From: Siphonodentalium dalli
Lineage: Eukaryota; Mollusca; Scaphopoda; Gadilida; Siphonodentaliidae
Reading direction: 5' to 3'
DNA length: 64,000 bases
NCBI GenBank assembly: GCA_032622095.1
Contig: CP136061.1
Coordinates: forward strand, 198,384,935 to 198,448,934
In this document: positions 11,388 to 21,394 of the stretch, in pieces
Layout of the letters: each line of letters opens with the position of its first letter
Position numbering within the stretch: position 1 is the stretch's first letter
Made by a program: the position numbers and the translations under genes
The notes under the pieces: model-generated
What the model saw: only the letters and a program-made list of their open reading frames with translations
The model's database searches: none
Told to the model about the DNA's origin: nothing

Positions 11388-12036
11388 AATACAGGAGAAG
11401 TCGGCCCCATACGAAGACGGGCCCCACGCGAAGTCGGCCCCATATATAACAGAACCATTGTTTAAAATCATTCTTTATTTATTTTATTATATGAAATATG
11501 AAACTGATAATAATGATAATGCAACTATCATATTTTTATAACTGAGCCGCTATCAGTGACTCCACATGAGTGAAGATCATTTTGTTACGGAACGTCGAAA
11601 TACCTAGCTGAACCAAGCTGAGGAAAAATAAGGCGGAACATGCCATTCAAAGCATATTTTGTGCTGTATACTGAAAAAATAATGCAACATGGCGTAATTT
11701 TATTTGAGTTTTGATGACATAGCGAGCGTAAATCTATAGAAAACTGCGGTGCATGATCGCGAAAACTTCAGCTTGGTATTGGTTCAGCTTGGTATTTCGA
11801 CGCACCCTTTTGTTATTACAACTAAGAAAACATTGCGGACTTCACAATTAGCCTACACAAACAATACACTAACTCAACTAAATTTAAGTTGGGGACCCCA
11901 CAATTAGACAAAATAAATACTATCTCAATAAAATAAAAATAAGCCTATTTAATCCCTTCTAATTAATGGAGCCGACTTCGTGTGGGGCCGTCTTCGTATG
12001 GGCCGACTTCGTGCGGGGCCAACTTCTCCGTCATCT
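11388..12036. mobile_element. Non-autonomous MULE-like element with 9-bp target duplication
   Basis: GATCATTTG occurs at 11379-11387 and again at 12037-12045, directly flanking the element. The ends form ~50-bp inverted repeats rich in GAAGTCGGCCCCA modules (GGAGAAGTCGGCC... on the left, its complement ..GGCCAACTTCTCC on the right). The interior carries another inverted pair (CGTCGAAATACC near 11600 and GGTATTTCGACG near 11790). Long TIRs with a 9-bp duplication are the hallmark of Mutator-like elements; there is no transposase inside. Family assignment is inference. Confidence 0.7.
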
Positions 12037-12100
12037 GATCATTTGTAGCGGTCGCGTTGTAAATATAGAAGGCCGATTAATCAACAGCTCCAACTGAGCA

Positions 12101-12330
12101 TGCTTCTTTGGTCCAGTGGTTAAGACGCCCTGTCTCGTCACCGAAGTTAAGCAACGTCGAGCCCGGTTAGCACTTGGATGGGTGACCGGTGGCCTGAGAT
12201 TTCGGGTGTTGTCAACTTTCGGTGCGACTCCCGCATTCCACCCTTCTCCCGTTACAATTTACCCCTGTCTAGCTACCAGTAGTAGAAGTGTTTTTACCAT
12301 ACATGTATATGTACTCTTGTGTGCCAAATA
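12101..12330 (+). mobile_element. SINE-like chimera: tRNA A box, 5S rRNA body, tRNA B box
   Basis: 12109-12121 (TGGTCCAGTGGTTA) matches the A-box region of a tRNA. 12127-12212 is clearly 5S rRNA-derived: GTCTCGTC, AAGTTAAGCAACG, CCCGGTTAGCACTTGGATGG and GTGACCGG follow the order of the 5S internal promoter and loops, ending TTTCGGGTGTTGT. GGTGCGACTCC at 12221-12231 differs by one base from the tRNA B box. The 5S segment therefore replaces the middle of a tRNA-like head. It carries two overlapping types of RNA polymerase III promoter and is not a functional 5S gene. The 3' end of the element is unclear. Confidence 0.7.
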
Positions 12331-12484
12331 ATCATACATGTACGATTATTAGTTTTCAATAAAAATCGGGTACCGACTAGTCGCAATGCGACTTTTGGGC
12401 CTCAACTAGTCGACTTTGAAATTCACTAATCATTCCAACACTACACTATCGTCATATCTCCCAGCACTAGAACCAGATTCAATA

Positions 12485-12850
12485 TCTTAGCCTTTTGGTT
12501 TAATTTTAATAAAATTATGTTGTTGTAACTTCCCCCCTCCCTTTTGGTTTAATAAAACTTGCTACACCCCCCCCCCCCCACCCTCCCCCCCAAGTAAAAT
12601 TAAAAATTTGGGCAGAATTTCCTCAAGAGGCGCTGGCCAGATCATTTACCCCAACCGCTACTGTCTAGCTACCAGTACTGCATACTACTGGCAGTAGGCA
12701 GTACTGTATATCATGTGTAGACATTCTCGATCGCAGTCACTTAAAATTGGGTATGAGATTCAATATCATAGACTTGACCTTTTGGTGAAACTTTAATAAA
12801 ATTTTGTTGTAACTTTCACCCCCCCCCCCCCAGTAAAATTCATGAATCAT
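12485..12850. repeat. Further C-tract repeat units
   Basis: Three degenerate copies of the TTTTGGTTTAA..TTGTTGTAACTT poly-C unit. The second carries the GAGGCGCTGGCCAGATCATTT end and a 'ctgtctagctaccagtac' tail that also follows the 5S/tRNA chimera. Confidence 0.6.
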
Positions 12851-12957
12851 TGAATGAATGGGCTTTGATTCTGACAAAAAAATATGGATTTTGGATCGTT
12901 CTGTTTTTGTTAACGATTGATATTTATGATATTATTATTTATCATTTATGAACATGC

Positions 12958-13283
12958 CTGTGGCCAGAAAACGCAGTGTTATGAGTAACCGCTCCTTTGG
13001 TTGAATAGAACTTCTCATAATTGTATCATGTTTTCGTAATTTGTCCTCAATAAGATCCAGTAATATGTAAAAATTCGCAGGTGTTAGTCTGGTATATTTT
13101 CGGAAATATTCCTCATCTTCTTCCTCCAGTTCTCTAATTAAGTTGTTGGTCGCCCCCAACTCAGGCCGACGGGTGACCCAAGATTTTTGCCAAAATCGCC
13201 TGGCTCTGGCCGCTTTCCGGCGCTGTCGACGACGCAAAATAATTATCGCTTTTTTATCAATTTTTTTTTTTGACAGGCGCCAT
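12958..13283 (-). CDS. Harbinger transposase, exon 1 (N-terminal)
   Basis: Encodes the basic N-terminus (RRRQRRKAARARRFW) and the region typical of HARBI1-like proteins before the DDE domain. Visible blocks are ELGATNNLIREL, RLTPANFYILLDLIEDKLRK and ERLLITLRFLAT. The last codon is split: ACA G, then GCATGT, a possible GC-type donor. That phase fits exon 2 at 4260-4375, whose first residues complete the expected LRFLATGETF. The likely start is the ATG at 13281-13283 (context ACAATGGCG), but an 11-T run at 13261-13271 shifts it out of frame with the rest; the downstream frame is open from about 13270. A 5' terminal region with Harbinger-like features follows at 13284-13500. Confidence 0.75.
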
Positions 13284-13500
13284 TGTATCTACAGTATAAT
13301 CTTCTCTGAAGTTCTCACGCGAATTCAGTCGTCACGTGACTAATTGTTGCACAACATTTTACCGTGTGCGGTCATTCGCAACAATTACGTACAACATCTG
13401 TTGTGTCATTTTGTTGTAGCGTGTGCGGACGCTTACAACAATGTTGTATGACTCATACAACATTGTTGTATAACAATGTTGCGACGTGTGCGCCCGGCTT
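13284..13500 (-). repeat. Terminal region of the Harbinger element
   Basis: The outer end read on the minus strand is AAGCCGGGCGCACACGTCGC, next to TTA (13501-13503 reads TAA), the preferred Harbinger target. Inside is a nearly perfect palindrome, ACAACAATGTTGTATG at 13435-13450 and its complement at 13454-13469. Repeated GTTGT/ACAAC motifs and GTGTGCGG phrases recur and probably bind transposase. I could not find the matching opposite terminus at the left of exon 3. Confidence 0.55.
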
Positions 13501-13546
13501 TAATTTAAGCTTTCTTTCGTCCACTGCGGATGTTCATTTCCACGTA

Positions 13547-14706
13547 TTAGTAGCCTGTCATTTGTAAAAAAAAATGGGTTTCGTAAAAAAATTTGGGGAT
13601 TTGTGGCAACATATTTTTTCTTAAAGCCCATATACTGGAGGCATTGGAAACCAATGTTGACAAGTTTCTTGTCGCTTAGTTGCCTCAAAAATGGTGTTAC
13701 CATAGCAACGGTATGCGATTTCTGAGAATTCTGGAAAATTACCATATTTGAAGTATATTATTGATATCGGTGGACATATTTGTGATATAGTTATATTATA
13801 ATATGTATAAGTATGTATTCTCCATGAAGGACCGCCAGTACTTATCTGAAGGGTCAAGGTCACTGTGAAAGGTAAAGGTCATTGTAAAAATTGCTGTTGT
13901 TATCACTTTACTTCCTATTAGTTGTGTTTATGATGAACCTATCTCAATTTGTTGCATCATATTGTTATTGTGTTAGATGCTGGAGATCATCACCTTTATT
14001 TTGAGCTATATACCATGAACACTGGTTAATTATTACTAGTGTGAGAGATTTTACAAAACATTTGACCGGGACAATGCCAACCTCTAAAATTAGACAGTGT
14101 TCTTCCCGATAAACAATGGCCACACCATTAGTGTGGCTGATAGAGGACAAAATCGTGATTTTTTTGGTAAAAGTATCAAAGTTGGCTCACATATATATCG
14201 CATAAATATAAGTCACTTTGGATATGATCCCAAACTGGAAAATGTACACCGTTGCCATGGTAACCATTTTGGTGAAAACACCTGTTTTTTTGCCAAAAGC
14301 TAGCCTTTATGCATTGCTATTGCCTACTAACCTCATGGAAAACTTTCCATTATGCATCTATTTGGATCGGACATGTATCAGACCATATATTAGAACATCT
14401 ATATACCTTTTGTATACGGGCATATTCAAAATGGCGGATAAAATGGCCGCTATTTGAGCAAAAAAAACCTTTATGTAATGTATTTATCGCCATTTTAGGT
14501 AGAATTTGTGTACAATTTTTTTATTTGAAAAAAAAAATTGTGCTAGACAAAACGTACTCGATTATTCTGGTAATATATATTGCATTAAAGAGCATACAAA
14601 CAACTTGACTATAGGCCAGGGAATGTTGGGATATCCCTCATATATATAGTTTAATTACTCGCCTAATTTTGTACACATACTAATATCTAGTTGAATGATC
14701 ATAAAT
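13547..14706 (-). repeat. 1.16-kb dispersed repeat, copy A
   Basis: Reverse-complement match to 21395-22556 over its full length and to 20755-21394 over part. The outer end is TAGTAGCCTGTCATTTGTAA. It contains two X-box-like palindromes: 13696-13709 (GTTACCATAGCAAC) and 14251-14264 (GTTGCCATGGTAAC). Open frames that look conserved between the copies mirror nucleotide identity and have no domain signature. I see no TIR, so the class is unknown. Confidence 0.75.
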
Positions 14707-15350
14707 TATGCAACGTAATAAACACGGTCATGATACAAAATTATTTGAGTTGTTGAATCTCGGGCTTCTCCGATACATATGATATATCATCCTGTCGCAT
14801 TAGCAAGGATGCATATATTGTGATGATCTTTTATCTGGCTTAAAATTCCTTGACAATGGTTGCTATGAACCCACCCGATTACTGAAGTGCAATAACATCA
14901 ATATTTTTTCAACAGGACTGGTGATAGGCTGGCACTATGCGGACTTTTACAAGCAATATGTACATATTCTATCAATTAGTATCAAAGTTAACTATATTCA
15001 TTCTATTTCTTAAAAATTTCAACTTATACACAAAGTCACAAATACTTTTTTCTGAGTGGATTCCATTGGTTTAAAGCACCATTCTGGAGAATTCACCGGC
15101 TGACTAACTGCCAGCATTAGTGAATTTGAGAACTTTGGGTTAAATCAAGATGGATGTCAAAATGGCCATCTTTGCCACAAAGAGATGGTTGCTACTAGAA
15201 ATGAAGCAGAATATAATCGCTCTAGCACAATTATGATGCCACTATGTCCTCTTTGTCTTATTTTAATCGTATTTGTGATGGTGGTATTTTGAACAATTAC
15301 ACGTAATATGCATAATTGTACCCAATGAACTGCTGTGCATGTCGGTCAAT
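14707..15350. other. Intergenic, nothing recognised
   Basis: No exon-like frame or repeat boundary seen. Confidence 0.4.
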
Positions 15351-15910
15351 TTTGTACTTCGGTACACCCCGCTGATTACCACGGTCCAGTCATTTGCGTA
15401 ATACACACCCGAATTTTTTCGTTATAATTGAATTTAAACTGCGTTGATAGTCTGCTGAACAGTACCATATGAACTGCCGAACTGGATTATGAACTTCTGA
15501 ACTTGGTGGGATCATCAAATGATGTTTCATCACTGTGTTGTGATATAGCCCATATCTTACATGTCATTTGCACAACCAACGAATGGCTGTCTTCATTATA
15601 ATTTAGTTAAACTGCGTTTGGGAGAATCTACTGAACTGCAGCCGATGAACTCTTAACGGGATTTTAACTACTGAACTGAGCTGGAAGTTGATCGAATGAT
15701 GGTCCCTCCCTGCAATAGGATATGCCTAGTTGATTACATGTCATTTGCATAACCCATACACGGCTGTCTTCGTTACAATTGAGTTAAACTGCGATCAGGG
15801 AAATTTCAGGGATTTTGAACTCCTGGACAGACATTGCGGTCGGTAAAATATATTCCGCTCCCTGTATCTGGTATTAACCCACGGATTACAAGGTATCAAA
15901 TGTGTTTATT
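15350..15910. repeat. Three ~175-bp tandem units
   Basis: Anchors 'catgtcatttgc(a/g)(c/t)aa', 'tcgttataattgaatttaaactgcg' and 'gaact(t/g)ctgaact' recur near 15388, 15560 and 15737. Degenerate and non-coding. Confidence 0.7.
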
Positions 15911-16659
15911 GTTGTGATCTGTCTGCGTCACACTTACACAATTGTTTTTTGACATGTATCCCGATTTCTGCGTTATACTTATAAGGCATGGGAAATTCAT
16001 TTTAAAGTTGCTCTATCTCTTTGTAAACATGTCTTATATAGTTACCGGGGTATAAAATATTAAATATGAATCAAAGACCCCTGCCCGGAAATTCTTCTAT
16101 CTGTTAATATTGATTATATTTCGAATAGTTACGGGTCTAAAACTAGTGGTTGTTTAACTAACGAACAATAGCGGTTGCCGTTGACAGAGACCAGAAATTT
16201 TATTGTGTAATTTTGTCACAAATGAACGATAATCTGAATCATTATCGTATTAACAATACGAACAATCAATCTGGGACATTTGAATTTCGGAGCATAGCTA
16301 TGGGAACACCCTAATGATTTATATCGCTATATGGTATTGCCTGAATTGTCTGTTCTGAAATAGAACAATAAAGTGTCCCACTCAATCAATCATTTTATAA
16401 TCAAATGTTCGAAATTAAATCAATATTAATTTTCGGAAATGGGTCTTCAACTCATATTTATTATTTTATACCCACGAAACCATTTGAAAATTGTTATATG
16501 GAGTTATAATCCATCTTTAAAGTATGGAGTTTGCCAAAAACGTCTTTTTTTGGGGATTCTGGCCATGTTTTGAACGGAAATCGGCAGAATTTCAAACGGA
16601 ACTGAGCGGGTCGGTGTATGTCAAACTGGCAGCCAGGGGGTGACTTTGGTCAATGGTGA
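15911..16659. other. Intergenic, nothing recognised
   Basis: A short AATAAAGTGTCCC phrase followed by TCAATCAATCA near 16366-16392 could be the tail of an old SINE; it is too short to claim. Confidence 0.35.
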
Positions 16660-17225
16660 AGTGTATAGGTTCACACGGGATGCATATGTATACAAGGAGT
16701 TGTGAATAATTATAAAAGGAGTAGCTATATGGTCATGGGTGGTGCCCGCCCATGACAATATAGCCACTTTTTTATAACTATTCCCCGGTGAGCATCCATG
16801 GTGAGATGCATATAGGTATACAAGGATTGGTCATGTGTGAGGTGAATACGTATACATGCGGTGGCTGTATGGTAATTGAGTAGGTGTATGTGTAGAACGA
16901 GCAGCTACATGTTCATATGTGTGTTGTTTATGTATATATGGAGTGAATGTATGGTAAGGTGTGGGATGAACATGTTTATCTTGGATGGATGCATTGTCAT
17001 GGATGGTATGTATATGTGTTGGCTGTATGCTCATCAGTGGGTGTATGGATACATAGGGAGAGGTTGTATGCTTATGGGTAATGTATATTTGTGTACTTCG
17101 AATGACTTTATGGATATTATTGTTGAAGTATATATGCACACCTGTATTGCTGGGTTGTCATTGGCGGGCGTGTGTGTATACATGAAGTGACATTGTGGTC
17201 ATTGTTGTATATGGTATGTATACTG
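16660..17225. repeat. Degenerate ~55-bp minisatellite, left block
   Basis: Repeated 'gtgtat(a/g)(g/t)gtatacat..gtgactgtatggtcat(g/t)g' phrases at irregular spacing. Long open frames here on both strands are low-complexity artefacts. The block resumes at 17936. Confidence 0.6.
16708..16777. repeat. Strong 30-bp-arm hairpin
   Basis: ATAAAAGGAGTAGCTATATG, then GTCATGGG, pairs with CCCATGACAATATAGCCACT and TTTTTTAT across a short GC-rich loop. It sits within the minisatellite. It could extrude as a cruciform or mark a small fold-back insertion. Confidence 0.7.
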
Positions 17226-17935
17226 TATACACCTGTCAGTAAGCCCATCCTTGAAGATAAGTCCAGTCTGGGCTTTTTACCCTAAACAAAACATGGGGTG
17301 GTCCGCGTATATAACCCCACCCCCATTTTTGAGCATTTGGAAGGTAAATACAATCATGTCTTTCTATCTTGTAGCATAGGAGAAGATACTCAAGCACATC
17401 TGTGCTTTTATTATTTTTTCCAGTTGTTTCTTAAATAATAAAGATGTGTAATAGAATACACTTTTGTGTTAATATTGTTGTGAATTATACACATCTTATT
17501 CTATTATATTCTTAGTTGTTGTGTCAGTCAAAGAGGTATCAAATCAATAAAATCAAAGGATGTGTCACTTATTGTGCACACCTCTATGAGATTAAATTCA
17601 TTGGGATGAGGAGTAATGACTTGGTGTTTTTGTAGGATTCTTTGATAATGCAGAAGAATGATGTATGTTCACCGCATCTCACTGTTGTGTTTTTATAAGA
17701 ATTAGCTTGATTGATAAGCATTAGTGCAATTAAATTTACTTGTGAACTCAGCATACAACCATGTTGTGTTTAATATGGTGTTGGCATAAAACATGATGGT
17801 TGGTTGGCACCTGAAGGCTAACTTGATTTTTGCACGGGGAGGTCATTGTGAGTACATTGTAAGCCCAGTACCCACTTTTCGAGCAATAACGTGCTTGAGC
17901 CCCCCTCCCGGCTTAATGACGGGTGTGTACAGTAT
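17226..17935. other. ~700-bp non-repetitive segment splitting the minisatellite
   Basis: Begins after GTATACTGTATACACCTG and ends before GTGTGTACAGTATGCAT, which resemble each other in inverse. AAGCCCA, GGGGTGG and GAGCCCCCCTC phrases occur at both ends. Probably an insertion, but no clear TIR or target duplication. Confidence 0.4.
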
Positions 17936-18480
17936 GCATCTTTGTTGTGGATGTATTGTCATTGGTGGGATTATATGTAAATATGTAGTAGCTGTATGAT
18001 CATGGATAGAGTGTATGAGTATACGGTGAGTTGCTGAATTGTCACGCGTGAGGTGTATATGCAAGTGTACAAATGGTGAGGTGATATATGCATATTGAGA
18101 AGTGGATATATATGACCATGGTTGTGGCGAATATGTATGGAGTGATCGCATGACCAATGGTGGAGTGAATAGGTATACCATGAGTGATTGTACATGTATG
18201 GTACATGAACACACGGAGTGACTTAATGGTAATAATCGGGGTGTATATGTATAACTTGATTTCTTATATCGTCATGGGTGATACCATATGTATACAGAGA
18301 GTGACCGTATGACCAATGCCGAGGTGGTGTGCAAGGTACGTGTATTTGTATATCTAGAAGGACTGTATAACTAATAGTTATACCTGGAGTGACTCAAAAG
18401 TCATGGCTATATATGTATATTTTGGGTGACTATCATCATGGGTGGGTTCACAAGTGTACTTTTGGGTGGATATCGCTTTC
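17936..18480. repeat. Degenerate ~55-bp minisatellite, right block
   Basis: Continuation of the 16660-17225 repeat, with the same GTATAC and GACTGTATG(A/G)(C/T)CATGG phrases. Confidence 0.6.
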
Positions 18481-18765
18481 CACAATAAATCAAGGATATA
18501 TTAACAGGCAGAGGTAATGTCACAGAGTTCTACATCTTTATGGCATTTTATATGCACAATGGAGGAAACGGTTTTCATGGCATTAGTCAATCAATTTTGA
18601 TGCCATGGGCCAGAATTAGGATGTTAATGTGCATGAGTAGCCACATACTATGGCCCCTGTCAGTTCAGTTTCAAAGTTTCCGTGGCCATTTCCGTTCAAA
18701 AGCATTGCCACAATCCCAAAGGACGTTTTCGGCAAATCCCATACTGCATCATTTGAACTTAATTA

Positions 18766-19357
18766 TACCCCCACTTTCGAAGAAAATGGGGGTATACTGG
18801 ATTGACTGCGTCCGTCCGTCCGTCACGCTTTCTCCGTCCGTTCGTCCGTCCGTCCGTCCGACCTCATAACTCGAACAACTATGAACCGATTACAATAATA
18901 TTTTGTATGCAATCTCATTAGGACGGTCTCTCCGCATGATGCTAATTGCGGTTCGGTCCGACTTTTATTTTTCAAGTTACGCCTCTTTTTCGACTTATTT
19001 TGACTTAGAAAATTCTGTCCGACTTAATAACTTTAACAAATATGAAACGATTTCAATAATTTTTGGTATACATGCTTCTCACAATACTCTCTCTACATGA
19101 TGCTCAGACTGTTTTTCGTAATATTACACCTCATTTCAACTTGTGTTGCCTCAGAAAATTCTGTCTGACTTAATAACTTTAACAAATATGAACCGATTTG
19201 AATAATTTTTTCTGTACAAGCTTCTTGTGACACCATACGATATTATTAGTCCGAATTTTTCTTTAAAGTTAAAAATCTTTTTGGTTGAGTTTACGGATAA
19301 TGCGGGTTGAATTTGCCACGGTGGGGGTATGCTAGCACTCGAGTGCACACCTCTTGT
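18766..19357. repeat. CCGTCCGTCC-headed element bounded by ACCCCCA/GGTGGGGGT
   Basis: Starts with TATACCCCCACTTTCG and an inverted GGGGGTATAC, followed by a CCGTCCGTCCGTC simple repeat. Then come ~110-bp tandem units ('cttaataactttaacaaatatgaa(a/c)cgattt(c/g)aataatttt'), closing with GGTGGGGGTATGCTAGCACT. Layout mirrors 9400-10135 in reverse. Confidence 0.65.
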
Positions 19358-19549
19358 TTGTCATGTCCCATGACGTACTGGGGGAACTAGAATATAAAAC
19401 TTAGTTGTCAGTTGATTCAGTAACATGTTTAATAACAAAGGGAGTCACTATGTTCGGGATATATGTGAACAATATTTTTTACCACCAAATTTGGTTTCCA
19501 TTTTGCAAGCAATCTGCAATAATGTTGTCTGAAAACACATTAGTGTTAT

Positions 19550-20690
19550 GCATTTAATTTTGAAATCCAAGATGGCCGTTGGCAGCCATGTTTTTTTGCC
19601 GATTGAGCCCAAAATAACTCGTTCCCATTTACATGTCAATGTTAACATCCATGACAAATTTCATGATGATCCGATCAACGATACGACCTGCATAGCCTGT
19701 GTCAAAGGATTTAGTCATAGAAAGAGTAAAATCCAAGATGGCTACCGGCAGCCATGTTTTTTGGCCGAACGACCAGTACGGCATGTATCCGATGCTAATG
19801 GATTGACTTATGAAATTCAAGATGGCCGCTGGTGGCCATGTTTTTTGGCCGAATGACCCCAAAATGACTCGTTCCCATCTATATGTCAATGTCAACAGCC
19901 ACGACAAATTTCATAATGATCAAACCAAAGGTATGACCTGTAGCCCATGCCAAAGGATTTAGTCATTCAAAGAGTAAAATCCATGATGGCTGCTGGCAGC
20001 CATGTTTTTTGGCCGAATGACCCCAAAATGACTCGTTCCCATCTACATGTCAATATGAACTTCCATTATAAATTTCATGATGATCAGACAAACAGTACGG
20101 CCTGTAGACGATGCTAATGGATTGAATTATGAAATCCAAGATTTCCGCTGGCGGCCATGTTTTTTGCCGAATGACCCCAAAATAATTCATTCCTATCTAC
20201 ATGTCAATGTCAACGCCCATGAAAAAATTTCATAATGATCCGACCAAAGGTATGACTTGTAGCCCGTGCCAAAGGATTTATTCATGCAAAGAGTAAAATC
20301 CAAGATGGCTGCTGGTGGCCACGTTTTTTGGCGGAATGACCCCAAAATGACTCGTTCCCATCTACATGTCAATATTAACACCATGACAAATTTCATGACG
20401 ATCAGACGAACAGTAGGACCTGTAGCCCGTGCTAATGGATTGAATTTTGAAATCCAAGATGGCAACTGACGGCCATGTTTTTTTTCGAATGACCCCAAAA
20501 TGAACCGTTCCCGTCTACATGTCAACATCTATGACAAATTTGATAAAGATCCGACCAAAGATACGACCCGTAGCCCGTGCTAAAGGAAATTGTTGACGAA
20601 GCACGCACACACACCCTCACACACACGGACGACGGACGACAAAGCCATGGCAATAGTTCAAACTTTACAAAGTAAAGTTGAGCTAAAAAG
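19550..20690. repeat. Dimeric tandem array with ATGGCCGCNGGCGGCCAT cores
   Basis: Seven ~160-bp monomers, each with a palindromic core reading ATGGCC..GGCCATG, then TTTTTTGGCCGAATGACCCC, AAAATGACTCGTTCCCAT and a GATGATC(A/C)GAC block. Two monomer types alternate: 'tgaaatccaagatgg' (near 19561, 19812, 20131, 20448) and 'agagtaaaatccaagatgg' (near 19727, 19973, 20293), giving a ~320-bp higher-order period. One monomer pair is internally shortened. The array ends in GGACGACGGACGAC. Confidence 0.8.
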
Positions 20691-20754
20691 GGGTAGGTCC
20701 CAAATTTGTCAGAGTAAACCAGACCCCCCCCCCCTCCTGATTAAACAAGACATT

Positions 20755-21394
20755 ATAATATAGTATGTGTAAAAAATGAGGCAAGTAATTGAACTATATA
20801 TATGAGGGATATCCCAGCATTCCTTGGCCAACAGTCAAGTTGTTGGTATGCTCTATAATGCAAGATATATAACAGAATCACCGAGTACGTTTTGTCTTGC
20901 CTAATGTCTGTTTTTTGTTTTTTGAAATAAACTTTTTTTTACACAAATTCCACCCAAAATGGCGACACACACATTACATAAAGGTTTCTTTTTTGCTCAA
21001 ATAGCGCATTTTATCCGCCATTTAGAATATATCCATATACAAAATATATATTTTCAAACAGTTATATGGTCTGATAATTGTCCAGTCCAAATATACGCAT
21101 ACTGAACAGTTTTCCATGAGGTTACAAGGCAATAGCAATGTATAAAGCTAGATTTTGGCAAAAAACAGGTACTTTTACCAAAATGGTTGCCATGGCAACG
21201 GTGTACATTTTCAAGATTGGAATCATATCCAAAGTGATTTATATTCATGTGATATGCATGTGAGCCAACTTATAATACAATAAAATTATCGATTTTGTCC
21301 TCCATATGCCACACTAATGGTGTGGCCATTGTTGTTGTGGGAAGAACAATGTCTCATTTTAGAGGTGGGCATTGCCCCGGTCACGTGTTTATTT
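20755..21394 (+). repeat. 1.16-kb dispersed repeat, copy B (truncated)
   Basis: Matches the first ~640 bp of copy C, from AGTATGTGTA..ATGAGGC(A/G)AGTAATTGAACT to CATTGCCCCGGTCACGTG, where it stops and copy C begins. It contains a perfect X-box palindrome, GTTGCCATGGCAAC, at 21186-21199. Confidence 0.75.

Noticed and set aside
12116-12331. A functional 5S rRNA gene
   Set aside because: The first ~27 nt are replaced by tRNA-like sequence and loop regions carry many substitutions; it is a repeat derived from 5S.
16831-17190. 100-residue frames on both strands rich in His, Tyr and Thr
   Set aside because: They lie wholly in a degenerate minisatellite; composition follows the repeat.
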